A stretch of DNA of 64,000 nt from Adiantum capillus-veneris. Taxonomy: Eukaryota > Streptophyta > Polypodiopsida > Polypodiales > Pteridaceae. Shown here piece after piece: positions 33,148-44,650 of this stretch; position 1 is the stretch's first letter, and every line of letters starts with the position of its first letter. The stretch spans positions 64,996,248 through 65,060,247 of the forward strand of contig CM043944.1 in NCBI GenBank assembly GCA_014529385.2, in the 5' to 3' direction. Under the pieces are notes generated by a model. That model had not been told where the DNA came from and did no database searches. It saw nothing but the letters and a program-made list of their open reading frames with translations. Position numbers and translations under genes: made by a program.

Positions 33148-33169
33148 AGAGAGGAACGTCTTATTCCGG

Positions 33170-33545
33170 GGATCATCTTGAGCTCTTCTCTCTGCCTCAT
33201 AATCTCCTTAGGCTCTGAAGTTCCCTCCTCAAGTCTTAAGCTCTTAATACGGATTCTTAAGCTCCTCATGCCTTCGAACTCTCAAGCTCATTAAGCTCAG
33301 ATTCCTTCACCTCATCATGGTGAGTTGTCCTCCTAAGCTCCATATCCAAAATCTCTGAGTCTCCTCCTCATAAACGGGTGATCTTCAAGCTCTTAATCCT
33401 CATAATTCTAAGCTCTAAAGCTCACTTAATTAAGTTCTTAAGCTCCTCTTCATAATCCACAAATTCTTAATCTCCCCATAATCTCTTAATATCAAAAGCT
33501 CGCATAAAAACTCTTAAACTTGCATTAATTACGGGGAAGCTCTGT
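33170..33545. repeat. Degenerate AAGCTC/CTTAAGCTC repeats in LTR tail
   Basis: Words aagctc, ttaagctc and cataatctcc recur roughly 20 times at irregular spacing downstream of the TATA box. The same pattern lies at 61500-61870. Confidence 0.65.
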
Positions 33546-33867
33546 TGGATTCCCTAAGCCCAATTAAAGCTTCAAAGCCATCATTAGACATTTGAATCGA
33601 GAAGCAGAAGTCAGAGTAAGCAGAATTCTATTAATTTTTGTGTTTAGCAACTAGATTAAGCCAGGATTTCTTCTTGTAAGGAGCATTACGTCTCCATAAG
33701 GTATTGATTAATCATGGATTCTGTCGATTAATTGGAATTAGGCAAACGGCTTGTTTTGAATACTGTTGTCGATAATTGCATCTGCTACACCTTTTTTCCC
33801 ACACCTCTCACAGCCAGGGGGCCGGTGCCCTCCCGGCTCACCTTTTACACAATTATCCCCCGACATT

Positions 33868-33885
33868 CTTGGTGAACCCGATGCG
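33868..33885 (+). other. Primer-binding site of family B element
   Basis: cttggtgaacccgatgcg follows the LTR end CCCCCGACA by two bases. The minus-strand family B element has ttggtgaacgcgacgcgg in the same position. The tRNA is not assigned. Confidence 0.65.
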
Positions 33886-33929
33886 AAACGAGCTGGGGTG
33901 AGCAGTGTGGTGAAGAAGGATGTCGACAC

Positions 33930-35345
33930 CGCAAGAGGCTGCCATGCAGCAAATGATGTAGCAATTTTTTCCTTACATGCAACAACAGCAGGCTGCTCAA
34001 CAGCAGTACAATTTTCAGGAGAGGATCCGTAAAGCTCTGCACACATTTACTGAGAAATTGCATCGATTTGAAGGCCGGGATATTAACAAATTTTGCAATA
34101 TCTATGAATAGGCAAAGGAAGAGAATGGAATTGATGATCAAAACGCAGTAGAAGGGTTCCATTTGATTGCTGAGCCTTAACTTAGGAGTCGAATTAAAGA
34201 AATTCAGGTGCTTCAAGGATCGAATTGGCAGGATTTCAAGAAGGCGCTTCAGGAGGAATACTTCCTGAAAGATTCTCAAAGAGTAACCATGCAACGTTTC
34301 ATGAAGCGGGTGCAAAAGAAGAACAAAAATCTGTCTGCACGAGAGTTATTGTGGGAATTTGAGAAGAAATTGGAGCAATTGTCCTCGACAAAGAAACGTT
34401 CAATGAGGGATCAGAAGGTTGAGCTATTCATCCAGGCTGCTGATCCTCGACTTCAGAAGAGTTTAGTGCAATTGCTAGAGGATCCAAGTGGAGAATTGGG
34501 CTTAGCATCCAACTGGAAGGTAGTCACCGAAGCAGTCAACATGATCGTGAAACGATAGATGAGAGTCGACAAGATGATCATGGCTGACATCATGGATGTT
34601 GCAGAGGAGGAACCTAAAGAGAAAACAACCTCGGCAATACCCAGAGTGGAGGAGCTAGTTCTTGATGAATTGGTAAAAGGTATTCAAGAATTGAATTTGA
34701 ATTTTAAAGATGTTAAATTTGATGGTCTAGCTGCAAAGGGGTCTACATCGGAGCCTAGGCAGCAGCCACCACGCAAAGGCTGGGACCGATGCATGTGGTG
34801 TGACAGTGAAGACCACAAGTATGTTAAGGAATGTGATGATTTTAACGAAGCATATAAAAAGAATGTGGTGTTCTAGAAGGACAAGATGATACACCTTAGG
34901 GCAACAGGTGAGATGCTCCGCCTGAACTTCGGTAAGGGCGGCATGAAGAAGATAGTTGATGAGATTCAACATAATGTTGCTCTTGTGGAGGCAGCTACAT
35001 ATGGGCTGCAAGTATGCGTGAAGGGTGATGAAGATGGTACAGGTACCAAGGGTCAATTATGGACTTATGCTTTGAAGACAACAAAAACTGAACAGGTAAC
35101 TTATGGAAAGCTACGGCGAGTAGGGAATTCAATTCGAGAAACCACAAGGTGGACTTATCTAGTGGATTCCCTCTCGGTGTATGCGTTCATTGCAAAGTCT
35201 CAAGCTAATGAGGCTATGGTGGAGGAAAAGCGGAAAAGAGATGAACAAGCTCCTGGGACATCGAAAAGGACAACGAGATTCAACAACAAGAAAGAAGAAA
35301 GTCCTGCTCCTAAGCCCGCTCTTGAAGTGGTGATGGAGGAGGCAC
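33930..35345 (+). pseudogene. Family B gag, interrupted
   Basis: Gag residues start around FTEKLHRFEGRDINKFC (34040) and run through LQGSNWQDFKKALQEEYF, RFMKRVQKKNKNLSARELLW and VELFIQAADPRLQ (34208-34558). Next comes a knuckle CMWCDSEDHKYVKEC (34792-34836), spaced CX2CX4HX5C, one residue longer than usual. Stops occur at 34110 (TAG), 34178 (TAA), 34556 (TAG) and 34874 (TAG). The C-terminal part (34886-35345) is Lys-rich and ends in EVVMEEA where the Tat array begins. The continuation is at 55660. Confidence 0.85.
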
Positions 35346-35604
35346 TGAGGCGGTCCGGGGCGGGCAACAAGAAGAGCAACCTCTAGACACCCTTCAAGGC
35401 TCCCGTGCTGCTCAATGGGGCTGGGGCACAACACAACACAAACCAAAACAACAAACCCACAGTCAAATCCCAACTACACAAGGGGCACCACCTAGTTTAA
35501 GAGCGAACTAGGACGCAAAAGACGAGAATCGTTAGATCAACCCACAAACAAGCAAGGAATTTACACTAACCCTAACACCAATGGAACACTCTCACACACT
35601 AAAA

Positions 35605-35652
<48 letters not shown>

Positions 35653-35692
35653 TGCTCGGGCTGCTTTGAAGTGTATCGTTAATGATCAAGCA

Positions 35693-35766
<74 letters not shown>

Positions 35767-35890
35767 AAAGAGAGAAAAAGGGGGAGAGGGTGCTTGTTGC
35801 ATTAATACCTTCTTACAAATCTGTCATGACAAATCAAAGTGAGATTAGTATTTGTTCAACATAGCTTGCGTAAATTTCACCACAATGCAT
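35346..35890 (-). repeat. Partial outer LTR of the Tat array
   Basis: These 545 bases start TGAGGCGGTCCGGGG and match LTR3 (same subtype: gcaacctctagacaccc), not LTR1 or LTR2 (gtggcctccaagcactc). It stops within caccacaatgcat, where LTR1 starts. A GA tract (35609-35649) and a long TA tract (35697-35763) lie inside. Confidence 0.88.
35697..35763. repeat. (TA)n microsatellite
   Basis: About 33 TA units. The matching site is (TA)9-10 in LTR3 (53329-53345) and only ctatatattt in LTR1 and LTR2. Confidence 0.95.
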
Positions 35891-36051
35891 TGAGACGGTT
35901 TGGGGCGGGCAACAAGAAGAGTGGCCTCCAAGCACTCTTCTAGGCTCCCATGCTGCTCAATTGGGTTGGGGTTGGAAAAAAACAACAAACCCGCAACCTA
36001 ACCCTACACAAATTTGGGGCACCACCTAGTTTTGGATGCGAACTAGGACGC

Positions 36052-36118
<67 letters not shown>

Positions 36119-38493
36119 GTGCTCGGGCTGCTTTGAAACGTATCAGCAATGATCAAGCAAACACAACTATATATTTAAGAAAGAGGGAGAAGGGGGAGGG
36201 GGTGCTTGTTGCATTAATACCTTCTTACAAATCTGTCATGACAAATCAAAGTGAGATTAGTATTTGTTCAACATAGCTTGCATAAATTTCACCACAACAC
36301 ATCACAAGAAAAGCCACCCCAATCACTGTCTTAAGGCCAGGGGAGTCCTCTCCACCCTGTCGCCCTCTTACAGTATGTGGGATTTGTGGCTAGATTGATG
36401 ACAACACCAGAGACAAGCTATCAAGAACTTAACAAAAAACACCAAGACACTTACGCATCATTGTTTTCCATTACTTCACGTTGGAAGGGAGACAAAGTAT
36501 CCAAGCTTAGTCCAAATCCACCCTCCTTGATTCAGCAAATGTTGGGCTTACACTAGTAGGAGAAATGATAGATTTCCTACTCTCAATTGAATGATCACTC
36601 TCTCTCTTACAATGGCATAGAGTTCCCTTGCTAATCCCCTATTACAACACATGCACATGCATAAGACAATGAGCTTCCACTCAAGAGCTCCTTCTAGAGA
36701 GGTTGAGCTTGGCTTCTCAAGCTATAGCATAGTGCTCTTGCTTATGGCTCCCCCTTTTGTGCTAGCTACACCCTCCTTTTATAGAAATTTTGAAGGGTAG
36801 GGTTACTCCTCTAACCATGGTTGGGTTAGATTTTCAGTAATTTATCTAATTTCTTTTGCTTGGAATTATCAAGAAGTTGGTGGGGAAAGAGAGAGGAGAG
36901 AAATGGAGGTGATAGGACTTTTCATAGTTGGTTAGTGTTAGTAGAGTTAGTATTAATTTACAAATGGATTTGGATATTTACAATGGGAGTATCCATGTAG
37001 GATACAAATAAGGAAGAAAAACTCTTAAGAGGTAAGAAAAGGTGGATTTCTTACAAGGTTGATGCTCCAAGTGTCTTGAGTAGGGCCAATTTTTGACGCT
37101 TGTTGACGGTCCACTAGCTTTGACGGTACATTTTTTCTCCACTCTTGACCTTCCTTGAGAGACAAGGTAATTGAAGCTGAGTAATCAACCACCATGATGC
37201 TGTCTTTTAAGAGAAGAGGCTGAATTTTGTGGTTTTTTTTTGTAGATATGGGTAAATTGGAGGAGGAAAAATGAGACTAGGTGGTCAATTTTGGAATGGA
37301 ATTGTGTGTGGGAGGTATGAGTTCACCATGGTTTCTCTTATTCTTCAAGGTTGAGGAGAAGGTGAGTAGGGTGCAGAGAGGAGTGGTGAGAGAGGTGGGG
37401 ATGATGAGTGAAGAAGTGTGTGTGAAAGAGGAAAATGATAAAGTGGAAGAGAGAGTGTGGCTGTATAGCATGGAAAAAGTGGGGTCCACTAATCAAATCA
37501 TAGCTCACAGCTCGTAGCTCAAACAAATATGAAAAAATTTGAGGCAAAAGTTCAGCCCACGAGCTACAACTTTTGTTTGTATCACCTTTTCAAATTCGGA
37601 GAGCAAGTGAACTTTAAAAATTCAGCAAAACCGACCGTTTTTTTCCACTGCACAAGGTCCTTGTGGGGTCCTTCTTTGGATGATTCTTTTGAATACCTCC
37701 AAGAGTGAGCCCTCCATAGTGCATGTATGCATGCCACCTACCCTTGACCTTATTTGGTAGGTCTATAATTGAAGATATTGTTGAGATTATGATATAAATG
37801 AATAGTACAACTGAGAAAATCAAATATTGAGGGGTCTAAAAAAATATGTACATGTCAAATATAAATAATATATGTGGAAAAATATAAAGGGGTCAAAATA
37901 AATCTCTCTCATTATAAGTCTACCATAAAAAGATGAATATTTTTTGTGGTCTAATTTATGAGAGTAATAGAGAATATATGTAGGAAGGAAAAAATCACAA
38001 TAGTGAAAAAAATATACACATAAATAGAACTAGTTTTTTTGGATTTTTGTTGGGATGGAGTTACACCAAAAATAAGAGAAGCTTGCATGAAATTCTTTTT
38101 ATATGGAATAAAGAGTATGAAAAATGGTAAGAAAAAATTGTGGTAATGGTGAGGCAATGTACAGAGCATAAATAACACACACCTAGGTAGAAATATTTAA
38201 ATAAATACCAAAATAATTATTAAAAAATCTTTTATTTAGGCCCTATATACAAAGAAATATTTACATACGCATGGGCCATAATATACTTGTAATTTTTATT
38301 TTATTTATTTTTTTTGGCTCAACCAGCCGAGTGACTAGCTAGCTGAGGGTTTTAAAGAAAATATGGGGAAAGTTCCCTAACTCACACACGCCTATATATA
38401 GTGAAATGGTAGGGATAGCCATAGTGTTTGAGTGATTTGATAGGGTGAGGTAACTCACTATGGCAATTACAGAGAGCCGAAAAACGGCTATCA
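35891..38493 (-). repeat. LTR1 of the Tat array (3' LTR of int1)
   Basis: 2603 bases, from TGAGACGGTTTGGGG to ACGGCTATCA. The preceding gcat (35887-35890) would be its target copy, but the partner is lost. GA tract at 36055-36114. TATA box at 36777-36783 (minus). Confidence 0.9.
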
Positions 38494-38495
38494 TT

Positions 38496-38512
38496 AGCCC
38501 TCCCCCAGGATG
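38496..38512 (-). other. Polypurine tract of int1
   Basis: On the minus strand cctgggggagggct precedes the LTR. The int2 equivalent lies at 47032-47046. Confidence 0.7.
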
Positions 38513-38521
38513 ATGGTATAT

Positions 38522-41500
38522 TCATGTACCATCATAAAGCATCTTTTCCAAAGAGAGTGCTTCAGAGTCCTTGACGAGATCTTCATTGTTTGGCCCCTCA
38601 GAATTTTGGCTGGAGTTACACTCATGCTTCATGTAACAATACTTACATGAGACAACGGCCTTTGGACAGATCTTTGGTAGATCCTTTGGTAGAAGGCGAC
38701 TCAAATAGGGCTTCAAGCGATACCCGTTTACCTTCCTGGAGTGCTCTTTACCATTCAAGTCCATAAGCTGATATTAACTAGAATTGAAAGCCTTCTTGAC
38801 TATGTATGGCCCCTGCCATCTTGTTTCAAACTTGGCATCAAAACGATTATCGAGTCGATTGTCATACCTTAGCACAAGATCTCCTTCATTGATGCCTTTG
38901 TCCTTGAATTTCTTGTCGTGCGTTTCTTTCGCTTGTGTGGCTTTCCTCTTGTAGCACTCATATGCTGCTTCTCTCTTCCACTCAAGCTCCACTAACGTAA
39001 GAAGTCGATCCATCCATACCTCTTGATCATCTTGTGCTCCTTTGCCATGAAGTCGCATTGTTGGAATGTTGAGCTCGATAGGCTGCAAAGCCTCTTGACC
39101 ATAGACCAAGTGAAATGGTGTGAACTCCATGGCTTCCCTATATGTGGTTCGATACGCCCACAAGGCACCATCCAAGAAGTCATACCACAACTTTGTCTTG
39201 TTTTTCACCATCTTTCTAATGATGCCTGGAATGACACCATTAGCTTTTTCTACCAAACCATTTGATTCGGGATAGTAGGGTGTACTGTGACGATGTAGAA
39301 TGCGAAGTTCTTCACAGACTTCTGTGAGCAATCCTTTTCTAAACCCTGGACCATTATCAGAAACAATCTCCAAAGGTGTGCCAAATCTACAACAAATGTG
39401 AGTGTAGACGAATTTGCTCACTGTCCTCTCATTCACCTTTGCCACACTTTGTGCTTCCACCCACCTAGTCATGTAGTCTATAGCCACTAGAATGTAGAGT
39501 TTACCATTCTTTGTCCTAGGCAGAGGACCCATAGCATCAATGCCCCACTTTTCAAAGGGTCCATTTGCAAGCCCTATTTGCCTCGGGCCATGCACCAACC
39601 TTCTATTTCCATTCATCTGACAATTGTGACAACGTTTACACCAATGTTGGACATCCACATGTAGACTTGGCCAAACATACCCCGCAAGCAAAATCTTCTT
39701 CACAGTTAATTCTTGGGAAAAATTACCACCACATGCCTCTTCATGCAAACCTTTTAGAATGGCTCGAATCTCCGCGATAGTTGGTACTCTTCTGCACACT
39801 TGATCCTTCCCTGTTTGATAGAGGGAGCCTTCTAGGAAGAGATATGCGCTTGCCTTCTTCATGAGTCTCCTCTTCTGAGCCTTCGTGAAGTCTTGTGGAA
39901 ACTCGCCCTCCAAAATGTAGCTAATAATGGGAGTCAATGACTCCAATCCCTGGTATCTCGGTTGCTTGACAGTTGCTGCCACCATGATGACCTGCACTTC
40001 TTTCTCAACGCATGTAACTACTTGCTGTGCAAGTAAATCGGCATCTTCATTCTGTTTCCTAGGAATATGATATAGTTGCACTTCTTCAAATTGATTAAAA
40101 AATCTACGAATGGCATGAACTTTTGTCCATAAGCTCTCATTCTTGCATGCCCAAATGCCTAAAATCTGTTTAACAATGAGAAGTGCATCTCCCTTTACCA
40201 TGAGGCGTTGTATCCCTTGGCCAATGCACATCTTCAAACCATGAATTAGTGTGTCGTATTCTGCTTCATTGTTGCTAGTTGAACCTGGTAGATTGAACTT
40301 CTCTTTCATGACCACCTCTCCACTTGGGTTGAGCAACACTAGCCCTCCCCCTGCTTTTCCTGTGGCTCGACGAAAAGCTCCATCAAAGAACAAGGTAAAA
40401 GCATTAGGAATACTTTGTGGTGGTGGCAATGGTAGGGTCTTTACTTCAGGCACCTTAATCTCCTTTTCATGCACCCTATAAGTGAGAATCCTTGCCAATT
40501 GTGCACGCACACTATCTTCTACCTTGAAAGAGTAATGAAACTCTTGCAACTCCATAATCCACTTTGAGATCCTAGTACTAAGATTCATTTGAGATGACAC
40601 CCAAGGGAACAAATTTTCTGCAGTGAGAATTACAAAAGGTTTTGGGAGCAAGTAGGATCTAAACTTCCTTATCGCAAACATGAGAGAAAGCATCATGAGT
40701 TCTGCCTCCGTGTAGCCTCTCTCCAAAGCATTCATGACCCTACTAGAAAAGTAGATGGGTCGCATCCTGGTACTGTGGGGATCTTGTTGTAATAAAACTG
40801 CACCAATTGTTTCCTTCCCAACACTAGAGCTAACAAAGAATGTGTACTCCCAACATGGAGGCATGAGTGTTGGTAGCTCTTACAAAATGACTTTAATGTT
40901 ACAAAAGTACTCTTCAAGCTCATCACACCATGCAAATTCTACTTGTTGTGTCAACTTTTGCAAAGGATGAAGCAACTCCGAAACTAAGTGAATAAAGCGT
41001 GACATATACTTCACTTTTTGAATGAATGATATGAACTCTTTGAGATTCTTGGGTGAGGGGAGCTCAATAAGAGCCTTTGCCTTTGAAGGATCCACCTCAA
41101 TGCCTTTATAGGAAACCTTGTGACCAAGCAAGATCACTTCATCCTCACCTATGTGGCACTTGTCGGGGCTGAGTTGACCTCCCATGTCGTAGAGCTTCTG
41201 TAAACCTTCTTCTACCCTTTGTAGATGCAATGATTTTGAGCTATAAATGCAAAAATCATCAATAAAAACCCTAATGGACTTTCCAAAGAATGCTTGAAAC
41301 ACCATGTTCATGAAGCGTTGGAAAGTTGCAGGAGCATTTGTCAGGCCAAATGGCATGACTCTAAAAGCATAACAACCCCAAGGAGTGATAAAGGTTGTTT
41401 TCAATTGATCCTCCAATGCAATCCCTATTTGAAAGTAACCTGAGTAACCATCGCACACAGTGTACTTCTCATGACCAGCTACCTCATTTAGTATCTCATC

Positions 41501-43801
41501 CTGGAATGGGAGGGGAAAGTGATCTCTTTTTGTTGCCTCATTGAGGGGACGGTAATCCACACACACCCTCCACTTGCCATTTTTCTTAGGAGTGACAACA
41601 ACAGGAGAGACCCACTCTGAATTCTCCACTGGATAAATGAAACCTGCTGCTAGAAGCTTTCTTACCTCCTTGAGTAGAGCCTGTTCCTTTATAACTCCTA
41701 GCCTTCGTAGCTTCTGAGCTTTAGGTGTGGCCTCAGGCTTAAACTCAATCTTGTGTTGAACAACATCTACCCCACGCACGTCGGTGTAGTCTTTAGCAAA
41801 AAGCCTAGGAAACTTCCTTAGCACACATTTGAACTCCTCTCTTTCATCCTTTGTAAGTGTTGTTGATAGCATACCTTCCAGCATCCCTTCATCTTGAACA
41901 CCTTTGTTCTCTTGAGGACCTACCTCCTCCAAGCCTTCACAAGAGGTCTCTTGGTTGCTTGGCTTAAACCTTACCCCCATGACTTCGATGGAAGACTCCT
42001 CTTCAGTAATGCTGCCGCTACTTTCTTCTTCTAAAGTGCTATCGGTCCAACCTTCTTCCGTCTCACTTTGAGATGATTCTTCATGGAGCTCCTCTTGGCG
42101 TTGCTCCTTCATGTCAAAGCCAACCTTCTTGTGATTGTCATTCCTGCAAATTAGCTTTCCACTCTCCCAATCCTGCAAAGCTCGCATTCTCATTAGCCAT
42201 GGTCTTCCTAGGATAAATGGGTAACCATTTCCCTTGGTAGACATGACATAGAAATCCACTGCCTTCTTAATGACAAAGGCCTCCACAAAAACATTTTTAC
42301 AAATGCCTACGCACCTAGCCTTGCTATTGTTTGCCATTTTCACTTTGATTTCAGGTGTCTCATGGATTTGCATGCCTAGTCTTTGCATGAGCCCTTCTGT
42401 CATGATGCAAATTTGTGCACCCCCATTCACTAGACCTTTCCTAACCAATCTTCCTTTTATGTAACAATCTAGCACAGGTGTAATATCCTCGTTCATTTTA
42501 GCATGTGCAATTTTTACAACAGGAAAACTCTCTTTTACCTTTCTTCTAGTGCTAACTGCCTTTGTTAAATCCCTCCTAACTTGTGGGCATAATGCAAGAA
42601 ACTGACGCCATGAGATATCAGGACCCTTACCTCGCATGTATTCCAACAGGTTGTATGGAGCCATACCATGTCCAAGAGGGAAGTCTTGGAGATTGATACG
42701 ACGTCGAGTCCTCTTAGCTTCCTTGGTCTCCTTTTCCTTCTTGCCTTGTCCATGGTCACTCTGTGATGGGACACCCTCTTTCTCTTTACCTTTTCCTCGG
42801 CCACGCTTAATGCCATTTGCTTCCATGTCAACCTCATTTGAATTTGTCACCTCTACCACATGCACATTTGGATCTGGCAAAGGTGGAACTCCTTCTACCC
42901 CTTGTGGAGGTGGTCTTGGTCCATTTGGCCTTTGTAGAAGCCTTGGTTGTTGACCAGCTCCTTCTCCTGCATTCATCACTGGGTAATTCAAGTTAGGTCT
43001 CCCTGGCTCTCCACGGGGCCAAGGACAATTATACATCCCATGTCCAGACTCTCCGCAATTCCAACATTGCAAGACTCTCCTAGGTCGTGGATCTTGCTCT
43101 TCAGACTTCTTTGCTTGTCCCTTTGGACCTACAGCTTGTGCAAGGTGAATTGACAGGCTGCTTAAAGATTCGTTTAACTTCTCAATTACTTCCGCCGTTA
43201 CCTCAGGAAGCTCCCTAGATGTTGATGCTTGTGACTTACCTTTGGGTCTAAGACCTTCTATTGGAACCTCTCCCCTTAAGCACTTGAGTTTCCTATACTT
43301 CTCAGCAGCCCTAGTTTGAGCTGCATCAAAAGTAGTAGGTGCACCCGCCTCAACTTTTACCTTAAGGTTAGGAAAGACTCCGGCTATGAACCTCTCCTTA
43401 TTTAAAAATTCTGCACCATCACCAGGGTTAGCAACATTTCGTATCCATAGAGCCCAAAGACGTAGAAACTCTTGCTTGTACAAGTAGTAGTCATCTAAGT
43501 CTTTTTGCTTATGAGAAACAATGTCTTGCCATAATTTTTGAGTGTTTTGGGGATCAAAGAAGTATTTCTTGAAACGATTCAAAACTTCTGTGTAATTCCC
43601 CTTAACTTCCTCAGGCAAAGAGTCAAACCAAGTGCTAGCATCTTTCCTAAGGATCACCTCAAACATTTCTACACGTTCTTGATTAGTTATTATCCTCTTG
43701 ATACGGCAAGACATGTTGAAATTCGCTAAAAATAATTCTGCATCCTCTCCAGGCTCTCCAAAGAAAAGAGGATACCCAGACATTTGGCGTTGGCTTTCCA
43801 T
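38522..43801 (-). pseudogene. int1 gag-pol polyprotein (Tat lineage), nearly intact
   Basis: One frame of 1760 codons starts at ATG 43801 (MESQRQMSGYPLFFG). Order: gag core (residues about 15-150); knuckle CWNCGESGHGMYNC (about 244-257); protease (LVNGGAQICIM about 454, LGRPWL); RT (WRVCVDYRPLN about 747, catalytic FIDDFCIY about 849); RNase H; aRNH (FFDGAFR, NNEAEY, VKGDALLIVKQ, NEDADLLAQQ); integrase (HEEACGG..CKRCHNC zinc part, then GIDAMGP, SDNGPGF, LVEKANG as the three acidic sites). There are stops at about 40877 (TAA for Ser) and 38771 (TAA for Tyr). The protease catalytic Asp is Asn (codon at 42425-42427). The original RNase H has VSSSVG where DAS is usual. The polyprotein is full length, but this copy is inactive. 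Confidence 0.92.
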
Positions 43802-43886
43802 TGAATTGATTTCAAAGTGACACCCGTTTTTGTTTTTCTTTCTTAAAAAGATTTACACAATAATGTTTTCTAGCTTGCAATCTATT

Positions 43887-44105
43887 CTACAACAAAATAA
43901 AGATATTCACATCAAACGACCTATGATAATCAATAAGAGCTAGGATGACAGGGTTTGGTGATGCGAGAATTTCTCCTACTCTTTGGGCACCAAACATGAA
44001 CACCATACGTTGTTGAAAATGGATTTTCCTACTAATTGCAATGTTTATTCTAATGTGTGGAGTGAAATGGAAGGGGAAAACCTCTATTCCTGGGCCATTA
44101 TCCAT
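43887..44105 (-). CDS. Leader small-protein domain, copy b, int1
   Basis: A 72-residue frame with its own ATG lies 85 bases upstream of gag. Core: SRKIHFQQRMVFMFG, then QRVGEILASPNPVIL, then SFDVNIFIL and stop. It matches element A (4890-5075) and the right-edge element (62620-62790) with mostly synonymous changes, and is a diverged repeat of copy a just upstream. Function unknown. It has no cleavage, metal-binding or membrane signature; the C-terminal half is rich in Ile, Leu and Val. Confidence 0.6.
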   Translation of the reverse strand: MDNGPGIEVFPFHFTPHIRINIAISRKIHFQQRMVFMFGAQRVGEILASPNPVILALIDYHRSFDVNIFILL

Positions 44106-44126
44106 GGTCTATGCATGACCTAATGC

Positions 44127-44339
44127 TTAAAACAAAACAAAAATATAGACGTCCAAACTAAGGTCGTACCTAATGAGAGGCAAAATAAAAGGATTTACTG
44201 AAGCGTTTATCTCGGCCAACCTAAGAGGACCTAAAATTCTACGAATGACATGTTGAAATTGCAACTTAGTACTAACAATTATGTGTACCTTTTGCCTTGC
44301 AATGGGATTGAAGGAATCATACAAATTCTCGTGATTCAT
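44127..44339 (-). CDS. Leader small-protein domain, copy a, int1
   Basis: A 70-residue frame, 57 bases after the PBS and 21 bases before copy b. It shares STKLQFQ, the GPLRLAEI/GAQRVGEI block, AS.NP.IL.LI.Y and DV.IF.L with copy b at the same spacing. The two frames are therefore a tandem duplication. Confidence 0.6.
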   Translation of the reverse strand: MNHENLYDSFNPIARQKVHIIVSTKLQFQHVIRRILGPLRLAEINASVNPFILPLIRYDLSLDVYIFVLF

Positions 44340-44395
44340 GCAAGCTACTTGATTATGCTAAAGGTTGAGCCTTCCAAAAACACACACAAGCCTGT

Positions 44396-44413
44396 CCTCC
44401 ATGGGGGCACCAA
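44396..44413 (-). other. Primer-binding site of int1
   Basis: On the minus strand ttggtgcccccatggagg follows the LTR2 end by two bases. It matches the sites of int2 (about 52930-52945) and element A (4110-4127). Confidence 0.75.
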
Positions 44414-44415
44414 TT

Positions 44416-44588
44416 TGAGGCGGTCTGGGGCGGGCAACAAGAAGAGTGGCCTCCAAGCACTCTTCTAGGCTCCCATGCTGCTCAATTGGGTTGGGGTTGG
44501 AAAAAAACAACAAACACACACACAAACCCGCAACCTAACCCTACACAAATTTGGGGCACCACCTAGTTTTGGATGCGAACTAGGACGC

Positions 44589-44650
<62 letters not shown>

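Larger units (their letters stand above)
31835..33865 (+). repeat. Family B 5' LTR
   Basis: The LTR is 2031 bases with perfect TGTCG/CGACA ends. It is closely similar along its length to 60160-62189. It contains a captured PPR-like stretch (32502-32800), a TATA box (33140-33147) and an AAGCTC-rich tail. The two copies differ by scattered substitutions and small indels. Confidence 0.92.

Noticed and set aside
33766-34046. Overlapping ORFs on both strands at the family B LTR/PBS junction, with relatives at 62062-62290
   Set aside because: They cross the LTR end and PBS, and their similarity is explained by the LTR copies.
42270-43153. Plus-strand ORFs opposite int1 gag-pol, with matching ones at 50806-51689
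   Set aside because: They are shadows of the minus-strand polyprotein and are conserved only because int1 and int2 are near-identical.
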